Assembly: GCA_005788815.1 (NCBI GenBank)
Contig: SYAZ01000068.1
Span: forward strand, 1-64,000
Length of the DNA: 64,000 nucleotides
Direction of reading: 5' to 3'
Source of the DNA: Actinomycetota bacterium
GTDB lineage: Bacteria > Actinomycetota > Acidimicrobiia > Acidimicrobiales > Ilumatobacteraceae
Of the stretch, positions 39,853 through 49,040 are shown piece after piece. The notes under the pieces were generated by a model. The model did no database searches, was not told the origin of the DNA, and saw only the letters and a list, made by a program, of their open reading frames with translations. Each line of letters starts with the position of its first letter. The first letter of the stretch is position 1. The position numbers and the translations under genes are program-made.

Positions 39853-40527
39853 ATGCGAATTGGAATACTTGGCGGAACAGGCCCTGCTGGAAGCGCCCTT
39901 GGCGCTCGACTGGCCTCAGTTGGCTTTGATGTCGTACTCGGCTCTAGGTCAAAGGAAAGGGCAATAGAAATTGCTGCTGCTGTCAAAGCCAAATGGCCGG
40001 CATTGACACTTGCGATTACTGGTGGAGATAACGACGATGCATCTGCATGCGATGTCATCGTGCTTGCAACGCCATGGGATTCCGCAGCGACAACTGCCGT
40101 TGACCACCTTGCATTATTGCGTGGAAAAGTTGTCATCAGCATGGCTAATGCTCTCGTTCGTGTTGGTCACGAATTTCAGCCACTTTTGCCACCACGCGGA
40201 AGTGTTGCGGCGCATGTGCAAGCTGCTGTTCCAGAGTGTCGGGTAGTTGCAGCGTTTCACCATCTTCCAGCAACAGAACTTGGACACCTAGGCGATCCCA
40301 TTGACTCAGATGTTTTGATTTGTTCTGATTATGCAGAGGCAAAAAAGATTGCAATGGATATCACTGCGCATATTCCTGGTTGTCGTCCACTAGATGCGGG
40401 TGAGTTGTCGAACGCGACAGCAATTGAGGCATTCACCGCCGTGTTGTTGCAACTCAATGTTCGTTACAAAACTCGCGTTGCACCAAAACTGAATGGCATC
40501 AAGAAGGATCCGCGAGCTGGGGCCTAG
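39853..40527 (+). CDS. F420-dependent NADP reductase (NpdG/Fno family)
   Basis: 'MRIGILGGTGPAGSALGARLASVGFDVVLGSRSKERA', 'VAAFHHLPATELGHLGDPIDSDVLICSD'. Confidence 0.87.
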   Translation: MRIGILGGTGPAGSALGARLASVGFDVVLGSRSKERAIEIAAAVKAKWPALTLAITGGDNDDASACDVIVLATPWDSAATTAVDHLALLRGKVVISMANALVRVGHEFQPLLPPRGSVAAHVQAAVPECRVVAAFHHLPATELGHLGDPIDSDVLICSDYAEAKKIAMDITAHIPGCRPLDAGELSNATAIEAFTAVLLQLNVRYKTRVAPKLNGIKKDPRAGA

Positions 40528-40531
40528 CCAC

Positions 40532-41677
40532 ATGACAATGCAGTTATACGACACGGCGAAGCGTGAGATAGTTCCGTTTACGCCGGGTCCATTGGTGATG
40601 ATGTACACATGTGGCATTACGCCATACGATGCAACTCACCTTGGTCATGCGTCAACATTTTTGGTGTACGACATCTTGCAGCGTCGCCTCATTGATATGG
40701 GTCATGAAGTCCGTTGTGTTCGAAACGTCACCGACGTAGACGACCCATTGTTTGCAAAAGCACGCGAATTGGGCGTCCATTATCTAGATCTAGCCGCAGG
40801 AGAGGAAGCACGTTTCAACAGAGACATGGTTGCTCTTGACGTATTGCCTGTGTTCAGTACGCCTCGTGCATCTTCGGCCATCTCTGACATTCGCGGTTTC
40901 ATCGGAATGGTTCTCGACCGTGGCTTTGCATACACGGCCGGTGGTTCGGTGTATTTTGATGTTTCAAAATTCCCAACGTTTGGCGAAGTGTCGCACTATT
41001 CGCATGAGCAGATGATTGAGTTCGCTCGCTTGCGCGGCGGCAACGTGGATGATCCGCACAAGCGCAATCCACTTGACTTTGTGTTGTGGCATCCATCTGC
41101 AGATGACGAACCATCATGGGATGCAACGTGGGGCTCGGGACGGCCTGGCTGGCACATTGAATGTTCCGCTCTTGCCTTGCGAGAACTCGGCACAACAATC
41201 GACTTGCATGGTGGTGGAAGTGATTTGATCTTTCCCCATCACGAATGTGAACGCGCTCAGTCTGAGGCGGCGACGGGCGAGCAGTTCGTGCGACACTGGA
41301 TGCACGTTGCGATGGTCTTCAAAGATGGTGAGAAGATGTCAAAGAGTCTTGGCAACCTCGTCTTTGTCGATCAACTGCGCACGTTATGGGACCCGCGTTC
41401 TATTCGTCTTGCGGTGATTGAGCATCACTATCGCAACGAGTGGGAGTGGGACGAAGAGTTGATGCCTCGTAATCACGAACGGTTGGTTCGCTGGAAGGCA
41501 TCTGTCGGTGGTGGTGCATCGGAAGTGCTAGATATTGTGCGCACGTGTCTCGATGATGATTTGGATACACCTGGGGCACTGCAGGCAGTAGACAAGGCAG
41601 CAGCATCTGGCGCAGATGTTTCTGTGGCTGCGGCCCTTCTCGGTGTGCACCTCGAGTTGGAGATAGGACCTCGGTAA
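40532..41677 (+). CDS. mshC: L-cysteine:1D-myo-inositol 2-amino-2-deoxy-alpha-D-glucopyranoside ligase (mycothiol ligase)
   Basis: 'LYDTAKREIVPFTPGPLVMMYTCGITPYDATHLGHAST', 'GRPGWHIECSALALRELGTTIDLHGGGSDLIFPHHECERAQSE', 'KMSKSLGN'; MshC-like rather than CysS-like N-terminus. Confidence 0.85.
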   Translation: MTMQLYDTAKREIVPFTPGPLVMMYTCGITPYDATHLGHASTFLVYDILQRRLIDMGHEVRCVRNVTDVDDPLFAKARELGVHYLDLAAGEEARFNRDMVALDVLPVFSTPRASSAISDIRGFIGMVLDRGFAYTAGGSVYFDVSKFPTFGEVSHYSHEQMIEFARLRGGNVDDPHKRNPLDFVLWHPSADDEPSWDATWGSGRPGWHIECSALALRELGTTIDLHGGGSDLIFPHHECERAQSEAATGEQFVRHWMHVAMVFKDGEKMSKSLGNLVFVDQLRTLWDPRSIRLAVIEHHYRNEWEWDEELMPRNHERLVRWKASVGGGASEVLDIVRTCLDDDLDTPGALQAVDKAAASGADVSVAAALLGVHLELEIGPR

Positions 41678-41735
41678 TCGTTGTCGCGATTACCCCGTTT
41701 ACCTCGCCTCAAATCACGACTAGTGTCAGTTTGAG

Positions 41736-42488
41736 ATGACACCGCAGGACTCTTCCAAGCCCCGCAATGTTGCAATGACAACGCCGTCACGCAACAAAGC
41801 CCAAGAGCGTTTGCGAAAAATACTGACTCCGGTGAGTCACAAGTTGTGGAATATCACACTTGAAGGTTTTGAGAATTTGCCGACCAGTGGTCCAGCAATC
41901 CTGTGCCCCAATCACATCAGCTTTTTTGATTCTGTTTTCACCATGGTGTTTGCAGGTCGTCAAATTAGTTTTGTTGGCAAAGCCGAGTACATGGATTCGT
42001 GGAAAACGAAGTATCTATTTCCGGCACTTGGAATGATTCCTATTGATCGTGCCGGTGGTTCGAAAAGTGAAGGAGCGTTGCTCGCAGCCGAAGCAGTCTT
42101 GCAGCGGGGTGAATTGTTCGGTATTTATCCAGAAGGAACACGCAGCAGAGACGGCATGTTGTACAAGGGACACACAGGTGCGGCTCGACTTGCATTGAAA
42201 GTCGGATGCCCCATTTTCCCAATTGGCATTATTGGCACTCGAGACATCCAACCGCCCGATACGTTCATGCCAAAATTTGGGCGGGCGTGCACCATCAAAG
42301 TGGGGCGCCCCATAGATGTAACCCGATACATGGATCGTAAAGATGACCATATGGTGCTGCGCGAGATCACGGATGAACTCATGTATGAGATTCGCGAACT
42401 AACGGGTCAGGAATACCGCAATACATACGCCACAAAGAAGGCCGAAAGCATTCCTTCAGACACTGCGGTGATTGAATCAGCTAATTAG
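41736..42488 (+). CDS. plsC: 1-acyl-sn-glycerol-3-phosphate acyltransferase
   Basis: 'LCPNHISFFDSVF', 'GIYPEGTRSRDGMLYKGHTGAARLAL'. Confidence 0.9.
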   Translation: MTPQDSSKPRNVAMTTPSRNKAQERLRKILTPVSHKLWNITLEGFENLPTSGPAILCPNHISFFDSVFTMVFAGRQISFVGKAEYMDSWKTKYLFPALGMIPIDRAGGSKSEGALLAAEAVLQRGELFGIYPEGTRSRDGMLYKGHTGAARLALKVGCPIFPIGIIGTRDIQPPDTFMPKFGRACTIKVGRPIDVTRYMDRKDDHMVLREITDELMYEIRELTGQEYRNTYATKKAESIPSDTAVIESAN

Positions 42489-42529
42489 CACCTCTACCGA
42501 GCCTGCAAACTCCGTAGAATAGGGGTCTC

Positions 42530-44515
42530 ATGTCAGAGATTTCAGTCCTTCTTCCCGATGGGTCATCGCGTTCGGTGGCTAGTGGCGCCACCGTTGCTGA
42601 CCTTGCAGCGTCTATTGGTTCACGCCTTGCCAAGGCAGCGATTGCGGGCACCATTAACGGAGCAGAGGTTGACCTCACTGTTGGACTGTCAAACGGTGAT
42701 GCGGTGTCAGTGATTACTGCAGATTCCGACGCCGGTCGTCACGTGCTTCGTCACTCCACAGCCCATGTCCTAGCCCAAGCGGTACTCCAAATGTTCCCCG
42801 GTGCACATTTCACAATTGGGCCCGCCATCGAAGATGGTTTCTATTACGACTTCGCATTGCCGAACAATCAAACATTCTCAGATGACGACTTGGCTGCTAT
42901 CGAGATTCGTATGCGCGAGATCATGAAATCTAATCAACCGTTTACACGGTCGGAAGTTTCAGTAGAAGAAGCACTAGCAATTTTCTCTTCGCAGCCGTAC
43001 AAGTGTGAAATCATCGAGCGCGTTACTTCAGGTGCTGCCGACGGTAGTGATGCAGCAGAAGTGGGCGATGGTGGCGCGGTCAGCCTGTATCGCAACTCTG
43101 ATGAGTTTGTCGATCTTTGCCGTGGCCCGCATGTTCCTTCTACAAACCGACTCGGCCACTTCAGCCTTATGAAGGTTGCTGGGGCGTACTGGCGAGGAAA
43201 CGAAAAAGGTCCGATGTTGCAGCGCATCTACGGAACTGCATGGGAATCTGACACTGCTCTCAAAGAACATCTTCACCGTCTTGAAGAAGCAACAAAACGA
43301 GATCACCGTCGACTGGCAAATGAATTAGATCTTCTGTCGTTTCCATCTGAACTAGGCGGCGGTCTTGCTGTGTGGCATCCAAAGGGTGCGATTATTCGCA
43401 AACTGATGGAGGACTACAGCCGTCAACGACATCAAGATGGTGATTACCAGTTTGTGTACACACCTCACCTGGCGAATGCGAATCTATTTGCAAAGTCTGG
43501 ACACTTAGATTTTTATGCCGACGGTATGTACCCACCAATGGAGATGGACAACGGCACTTATTACATGAAGCCAATGAACTGTCCGATGCATTGCCTCATT
43601 TTTGATAGTCGCCAACGCAGCTACCGTGAGTTGCCACTTCGTCTATTCGAACTAGGCAATGTGTATCGCTATGAGCGCGCTGGAACACTTCACGGACTCT
43701 TGCGTATCCGAGGATTTACACAAGATGACAGCCATATCTACTGCACAGAAGAACAGATGGCCGATGAAATCTCCTCATTGCTCGACTTCATTATGTCGGT
43801 ATTGCGTCGCTTCGGATTCAACGAGTTCGAATTCAATTTGTCAACACGTGACCCCGAAAAATCGGTTGGTTCTGACGAAATCTGGGGCAAGGCAACAGAA
43901 GCTCTTCGCGAGGCACTCGATCGTCACGGTGTTGAGTACAAAATCAAAGAAGGCGATGCTGCGTTCTACGGACCAAAGATTGATATCGATGTTCGCGATG
44001 CCATCGGCCGTAAGTGGCAACTAAGCACAATCCAATGTGACTTCAACTTGCCCGAACGCTTTGAACTTGAATATGTCGGCAGTGACGGCGCCCGTCATCG
44101 ACCAATCATGTTGCATCGCGCGTTATTTGGTTCCATCGAACGATTCTTTGGCGTATTGATTGAACACTATGCCGGTGCTTTCCCAACGTGGCTCTCTCCA
44201 GAGCAAGTGCGCGTACTTCCAGTTGCGTTAGCTCATGATGACTATGCACAGTCAGTCGTGAAGCAACTGAAGAAGGCCGGTTTCCGCGTAGAAATAGATC
44301 ATGCTGATGAACAACTTGGCAAGAGAATTCGTAATGCGAAAACCAGCAAAGTGCCATACGTGTTAGTGGTCGGTGATGATGACGTTGCGCATCAATCAGT
44401 AGGCGTTAACCCACGTGGCGGGGAAGTGGAACGTGATGTTTCGGTATCAGACTTCATTGCGCGCCTCGGTGTAGAAGTTGCAGAGGGACAGTTGGGCGAC
44501 CTAGATGTCTCTTGA
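42530..44515 (+). CDS. thrS: threonine--tRNA ligase
   Basis: TGS domain, 'HSTAHVLAQAV', 'YYMKPMNCPMHCLIF', 'FYGPKIDIDV', 'HRALFGSIERFFGVLIEHYAG'. Confidence 0.97.
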   Translation: MSEISVLLPDGSSRSVASGATVADLAASIGSRLAKAAIAGTINGAEVDLTVGLSNGDAVSVITADSDAGRHVLRHSTAHVLAQAVLQMFPGAHFTIGPAIEDGFYYDFALPNNQTFSDDDLAAIEIRMREIMKSNQPFTRSEVSVEEALAIFSSQPYKCEIIERVTSGAADGSDAAEVGDGGAVSLYRNSDEFVDLCRGPHVPSTNRLGHFSLMKVAGAYWRGNEKGPMLQRIYGTAWESDTALKEHLHRLEEATKRDHRRLANELDLLSFPSELGGGLAVWHPKGAIIRKLMEDYSRQRHQDGDYQFVYTPHLANANLFAKSGHLDFYADGMYPPMEMDNGTYYMKPMNCPMHCLIFDSRQRSYRELPLRLFELGNVYRYERAGTLHGLLRIRGFTQDDSHIYCTEEQMADEISSLLDFIMSVLRRFGFNEFEFNLSTRDPEKSVGSDEIWGKATEALREALDRHGVEYKIKEGDAAFYGPKIDIDVRDAIGRKWQLSTIQCDFNLPERFELEYVGSDGARHRPIMLHRALFGSIERFFGVLIEHYAGAFPTWLSPEQVRVLPVALAHDDYAQSVVKQLKKAGFRVEIDHADEQLGKRIRNAKTSKVPYVLVVGDDDVAHQSVGVNPRGGEVERDVSVSDFIARLGVEVAEGQLGDLDVS

Positions 44516-45017
44516 ACAACTGTGGAACGGGTGGAGGGCTGAATACATCGGTACCGCTCATTCGAATTTGACCAATCCTGCTCAGTCAGTCTTTACGTCG
44601 ATTTTGAACTCGGGATTGTCCGATGAAGATGCGTTTATCGTGCATCGTTCGCAATTGTGCTTTGCAATCTTGAATGCATATCCGTACGCATCGGGGCATG
44701 TTCTTGTTTTGCCGTACCGCGAAGTGGCACATCTGGAAGACCTTTCCTCCGACGAATCAGCAGATCTCTGGTCCACTGTTACTAATGCCTCTGTCGCGTT
44801 GAAGGCCTCGCATCGCCCAGATGCATTGAATGTAGGAATTAACTTGGGAACTGCTGCTGGTGGCAGTATTGCTCAACACCTGCACGTTCATATTGTTCCT
44901 CGCTGGAATGGGGATTCAAACTTTATGACTTCAGTAGCAAACACCAGAACCATCCCTGAACCACTCCCTATGACCGCATCAAAAATTCGAGATGCATGGC
45001 CGAAAGAAAAATCATGA
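44505..45017 (+). CDS. HIT family hydrolase
   Basis: 'YASGHVLVLPYREV', 'GGSIAQHLHVHIVPRW'. Confidence 0.93.
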   Translation: MSLEQLWNGWRAEYIGTAHSNLTNPAQSVFTSILNSGLSDEDAFIVHRSQLCFAILNAYPYASGHVLVLPYREVAHLEDLSSDESADLWSTVTNASVALKASHRPDALNVGINLGTAAGGSIAQHLHVHIVPRWNGDSNFMTSVANTRTIPEPLPMTASKIRDAWPKEKS

Positions 45018-45520
45018 CAGACGAAATTCGCGATCAATTACCCGATGATTTGAATGCAGTAGATCACATCGGTGCGTACGACTTTCCCGATAACAGTCGC
45101 CGCCGTATTCCTGGTGTTATTTACTCTGTACTTGCTCTAGTCTGTGTCATTGTTTGGTTTGTTGCTGATAATCAAGATTCTGCTCTCATCAACAAAGGAA
45201 TTCTGTTTGCTGCGGTGCTTCTGGCTGTCATGTCGATTATCAGCATCACCAGTGGTTGGCGGATGTCCATTAATGAATCAGAAGCACTCGTCGAGGCGAC
45301 AAAGTCGGTGGGTTTTGCAGTCGGGCACGCATCTGCTCAGCAAGTGTGGCGAGGGATTCGTAGCCGTCCCACATGGCGCATATTTTGTTACAGCGTGGAA
45401 GAACCCCCATTGCGTCGGGGTCTAGTGCTTGTTGATGCTGTCAATGGCACAGTGATCGAATGTCTGATTGAAGACAATCCAGAAGTGCAAGAGCCCACTT
45501 CTACCGACGTTCGGGACTAG
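45014..45520 (+). CDS. hypothetical membrane protein
   Basis: Two TM segments; ATG 45014 overlaps HIT stop. Confidence 0.7.
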   Translation: MTDEIRDQLPDDLNAVDHIGAYDFPDNSRRRIPGVIYSVLALVCVIVWFVADNQDSALINKGILFAAVLLAVMSIISITSGWRMSINESEALVEATKSVGFAVGHASAQQVWRGIRSRPTWRIFCYSVEEPPLRRGLVLVDAVNGTVIECLIEDNPEVQEPTSTDVRD

Positions 45521-45530
45521 CGTTCTCACA

Positions 45531-46235
45531 ATGTTTGACGGTCGCTTTCGTGCACCAATCGAGAAGGCTGTTCGCCCAGTAGGTCAGTTACTTCGTCGAA
45601 CTGGAATGTCGCCGGACCATCTCACAATTCTCGGCATCCTCTTTGCAATTGCAGCCTCATTTGCCATCGCCCAGGGCGCACTTCGTGGAGGACTCATCTT
45701 GGTCATTCTTGCGGCCTTGCCCGACATGTTGGATGGAGCATTGGCAAAAGCATCTGGTTCGGCAAGTCAACGAGGAGCATTCTTTGACTCAGTTGTTGAT
45801 CGCGTTACTGATTCGCTGTTGTTTGGTGGTGTCGCGTGGTTTTATGCATCAGAAAAGAGCCCGCATCTTGCGCTTCTTCCCATGGCAATCATGGGCGTGT
45901 CCTCACTCATCTCGTATGAGCGGGCAAAGGCTGAGTCGCTCGGGCTCTATGCAAAGGGTGGACTCATGGAGCGTGCCGAGCGCATCATCGTCCTGTGTGT
46001 GGGCTTGCTGTTTGATTCATTGTTGACACCAATCTTGTGGGTGATGTTGGCTCTCACTGTCGCCACGGCCATTCAAAGATTTGTACAAGTGTGGCGTCAA
46101 GCAGAAGTGTCAACTACCACGAAACAAAAACGTGAGGTTCGCCAGGTTCGCCGGGTGGATAGACAAAGCATTCGCGCCTCGCGTCGTCAATTGTCGGTCG
46201 TATCGCGTCAGCGCCGTCGTCAACGCAATGGCTAG
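45531..46235 (+). CDS. pgsA: CDP-alcohol phosphatidyltransferase (phosphatidylinositol phosphate synthase-like)
   Basis: Motif 'DMLDGALAKASGSASQRGAFFDSVVDRVTD'; thrS-HIT-pgsA-acyltransferase synteny. Confidence 0.9.
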   Translation: MFDGRFRAPIEKAVRPVGQLLRRTGMSPDHLTILGILFAIAASFAIAQGALRGGLILVILAALPDMLDGALAKASGSASQRGAFFDSVVDRVTDSLLFGGVAWFYASEKSPHLALLPMAIMGVSSLISYERAKAESLGLYAKGGLMERAERIIVLCVGLLFDSLLTPILWVMLALTVATAIQRFVQVWRQAEVSTTTKQKREVRQVRRVDRQSIRASRRQLSVVSRQRRRQRNG

Positions 46236-47163
46236 TCCTTTCGACGAATTCAATGATGCTCTCACGGTCGGTGGATACCGACTCGGATCGCTGATTGCAC
46301 GGCTCACACCAGGGCCGGTGGCCCAAGGCGCAGTATCACTTTTGTCTCCTGGTATCGCATTGTCACTGCGTCAACGTCGTCTCATTATCGAACGTCACTT
46401 AAAGAGAGTCGACCCATCGTTATCTGGCCTCGCATTGCGCCGCGCGTCTCAACAAGCATTTGATAGTTACATGCGCTACTACACCGAAAGTTTTCGCTTG
46501 CCTACGTTGTCTCGCAAGCATGTGCTGCGAACATTTTCCTACGACGGTTATCAGCACATTCTGGAAGGCCTTGAAAAAGGCAAAGGCGTCATCGTTGCTT
46601 TGCCTCATCTTGGCGGTTGGGAATGGGCGGGCCGATGGATGTCTGAGATGGGTCATCGCATGACTGTGATTGTTGAACCACTTGAACCACCTGAGTTGTT
46701 TGATTGGTTTGTGAAACTGCGTAGTGACCTCGGAATGAATGTTGTTCCCCTTGGGCCAACAGCAGGTTCTGCAGTTCTTGCAGCGTTGGCGCGTAATGAG
46801 ATTGTGTGTTTGCTCTCAGACAGAGATATTCAAGGCAACGGAGTAGAAGTGGAGTTCTTCGGCGAGCAAACCACATTGCCAGCTGGTCCTGCCATGCTGG
46901 GTATTCGTTCAGGTGCAGTTGTTGTTCCCACTGCGGTGTACTTCACAAAGTCGGTCGATGGTCATCATTGTGTGGTGCGCCCGCCCTTATCGCTTGAACG
47001 CACAGGCGGTCTACGTGAAGCTGTTGCAGCAGGCACGCAAGCATTGGCCCATGAACTCGAAGGATTGATCCGTAGAGCACCAGAACAGTGGCATTTGTTT
47101 CAGCCCAATTGGCCGAGTGATCCGGGGTTCGCAGAAATGCGCAAGGCGTCTAGCGCTGAATAA
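46228..47163 (+). CDS. phosphatidylinositol mannoside acyltransferase / LpxL-HtrB family
   Basis: 'GKGVIVALPHLGGWEWAG', 'LSDRDIQGNGVEVEFFGEQTTLPAGPAMLGIRSGA'. Confidence 0.88.
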   Translation: MASPFDEFNDALTVGGYRLGSLIARLTPGPVAQGAVSLLSPGIALSLRQRRLIIERHLKRVDPSLSGLALRRASQQAFDSYMRYYTESFRLPTLSRKHVLRTFSYDGYQHILEGLEKGKGVIVALPHLGGWEWAGRWMSEMGHRMTVIVEPLEPPELFDWFVKLRSDLGMNVVPLGPTAGSAVLAALARNEIVCLLSDRDIQGNGVEVEFFGEQTTLPAGPAMLGIRSGAVVVPTAVYFTKSVDGHHCVVRPPLSLERTGGLREAVAAGTQALAHELEGLIRRAPEQWHLFQPNWPSDPGFAEMRKASSAE

Positions 47164-47467
47164 AAGCCTGAGCTCTGCTCAGCGATTCTTCTACTACCGA
47201 GTACCACAACCATGTTCCTTCGCGTCGTGCTTGTACGAGTCCGGCTTCTCTCAGCACCTTTAAGTGATGGCTAATTGTGGGTTGGCTTCGTTCTAGTGGT
47301 CCTGTGAGGTCGCAAGAACACACTCCAGTGCTGCCCGCACGATGAACGAGATCGAAGAGTCGCAAACGAACAGGGTCTGAGAGTGCCGCAAAGACAGGGG
47401 CAAGAAGCGCAGATTGCTGATCGGTGAGTGGTCGACGTGTCAGCGGGAGAGAACGGGCGACAGGCAT
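47150..47467 (-). CDS. arsR: ArsR family transcriptional repressor
   Basis: 'FAALSDPVRLRLFDLVHRAGSTGVCSCDLTGPLERSQPTISHHLKVLREAGLV' with CxC metalloid motif. Confidence 0.92.
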   Translation of the reverse strand: MPVARSLPLTRRPLTDQQSALLAPVFAALSDPVRLRLFDLVHRAGSTGVCSCDLTGPLERSQPTISHHLKVLREAGLVQARREGTWLWYSVVEESLSRAQAFIQR

Positions 47468-47480
47468 GGCTTCATAATAC

Positions 47481-47520
47481 ATTGATGATTGTCAATGTGT
47501 TGTATATTGACAGTTGTCAA
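47481..47520. promoter_or_regulatory. two ArsR-type inverted-repeat operators
   Basis: ATTGATGATTGTCAAT (47481-47496) and TTGACAGTTGTCAA (47507-47520) between divergent arsR and cadI/arsI. Confidence 0.75.
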
Positions 47521-47551
47521 AGTATGCATCGGCATACGCAAGGAGTATTTC

Positions 47552-47998
47552 GTGTCTCGTGTTCAGTTAGCCCTCAATGTTTCTAATATCGATGAAGCTA
47601 TTGCGTACTACTCAAAAATGTTCGGAGTAGGTCCAGCCAAAGTGCGCGAAGGATACGCAAACTTTGCAATTGCAGATCCACCACTCAAATTGGTTCTCAT
47701 TGAAGGTCACGGGGAAGCGGGCACTTTGAATCATGTTGGTGTGGAACTGGAAGACACTCAAGCCGTCGCAGACAAAATCACGCACGCACAAAATGTTGGC
47801 CTTCCGATTGAGGTGCAGGAAAGCACCACATGCTGTTTCGCTGTTCAAGACAAAGTGTGGGTGAAAGGCGGCGAACTTGCATGGGAGTGGTACACGGTCC
47901 TTGCAGATGCCCCTAGTGACACGTCGCTTGCTCCAATGCCCATCATGCTCGGCGTGCCAAACACCGTTAGTTGTTGTGGACCAGAGGGTTGCGACTAG
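47552..47998 (+). CDS. cadI: ArsI/CadI family heavy-metal resistance metalloenzyme (glyoxalase fold)
   Basis: 'VSRVQLALNVSNIDEAIAYYSKMFGVGPAKVREGYANFAIADPPLKLVLIE', 'TTCCFAVQDKVWV'; Cys-rich C-term 'SCCGPEGCD'. Confidence 0.92.
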   Translation: MSRVQLALNVSNIDEAIAYYSKMFGVGPAKVREGYANFAIADPPLKLVLIEGHGEAGTLNHVGVELEDTQAVADKITHAQNVGLPIEVQESTTCCFAVQDKVWVKGGELAWEWYTVLADAPSDTSLAPMPIMLGVPNTVSCCGPEGCD

Positions 47999-48000
47999 TC

Positions 48001-48657
48001 ATGAACCGTCGAGTACTTGCTGAGTTTCTCGGCACGGCATTGCTAGTGATGGCAGTTGTTGGGTCTGGCATCATGGCTCAAACGATGACAAAAGATATTG
48101 GTCTTCAGTTGCTGGCAAATGCCGTAGCAACAGGTGGGGCCCTGTTTGGATTGATCACCATCTTTGGCCCTATCTCTGGCGCCTCTTTTAATCCCGTTGT
48201 TTCCCTCGTTGATTTCTTTATTGAGAAGACATCGTCACCGTTGCAGCTTGGGCTTGACATCGTGTCTCAAGTTCTTGGAGCGATTGTTGGTTGCATCATT
48301 GCAAACATCATGTTCGCCCATCCGTACATCGAAATCTCTCAGAAGATTCGAACTGGTGGGCCAACCTGGTTCTCTGAAGTGGTAGCAACTGTTGGATTAT
48401 TGCTCGTGATCTGGGGTGGCATTCGTGCAAAGGCCAATGTGGCAGCGCTGGTAGCAGCGTGGATCACTGGTGCATATTGGTTTACATCGTCCACCAGTGT
48501 TGCTAACCCTGCTGTTGGTATCGGCCGAATGTTCTCCGATTCATTTGCGGGCATTGCTCCAGAGTCCATGCCAATGTTTGCACTAATGCAGGTAATCGGT
48601 GGAGTTGTGGCTGCTGTCATAATCCGCACGTTGTGGCCAGCAAAGCTCTCCGCATGA
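48001..48657 (+). CDS. aqpS: MIP/aquaporin family channel (AqpS-like, arsenic-linked)
   Basis: 'LAEFLGTALLVMAVVGSGIMA', 'GPISGASFNPVVS' (NPV), 'SVANPAVGIGR' (NPA); located between cadI and arsC. Confidence 0.88.
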   Translation: MNRRVLAEFLGTALLVMAVVGSGIMAQTMTKDIGLQLLANAVATGGALFGLITIFGPISGASFNPVVSLVDFFIEKTSSPLQLGLDIVSQVLGAIVGCIIANIMFAHPYIEISQKIRTGGPTWFSEVVATVGLLLVIWGGIRAKANVAALVAAWITGAYWFTSSTSVANPAVGIGRMFSDSFAGIAPESMPMFALMQVIGGVVAAVIIRTLWPAKLSA

Positions 48658-49040
48658 GTGGCATTCTTTTTCTCTGCATACACAATGCGGGCCGTTCGCA
48701 GATGGCAGCAGGTTTTGCTCGCGAATTATCTGGCGGCGCGGTAACAATCTTGTCGGGTGGCTCTGAACCAGCTGATTCTGTAAATCCTGTTGCAGTGGAA
48801 GTGATGAACGAAGTCGGAATCGACATTTCGTCGTTTGTCCCCCAGAAGTACAACGATGAGTTGCTTCACGCCGTTGATGTGGTTGTCACCATGGGTTGTG
48901 GCGACACATGCCCATACATACCGGGCAAGAAATACATTGATTGGCCACTTGATGATCCAAAGGGTCAGCCTCTAGACGTCGTGCGACGCATCAGGGATGA
49001 AATCAAACAGAATGTGTCTGACTTGTTGTCTCAGTTATAG
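48654..49040 (+). CDS. arsC: arsenate reductase, LMW-PTP fold (likely arsenate-mycothiol transferase type)
   Basis: 'ILFLCIHNAGRSQMAAGFA' CX5R loop, 'VVTMGCGDTCPYIPGKKYIDWPLDDPKGQ'; ATGA coupling with aqpS. Confidence 0.92.
   Translation: MSGILFLCIHNAGRSQMAAGFARELSGGAVTILSGGSEPADSVNPVAVEVMNEVGIDISSFVPQKYNDELLHAVDVVVTMGCGDTCPYIPGKKYIDWPLDDPKGQPLDVVRRIRDEIKQNVSDLLSQL

Noticed and set aside
40532-41677. Annotation as cysteinyl-tRNA synthetase (cysS)
   Set aside because: N-terminus and length (LYDT..R.I.PFTPG..MMYTCGITPYDATHLGHA, 382 aa) match mycothiol ligase MshC better; a tree with both families would be decisive.
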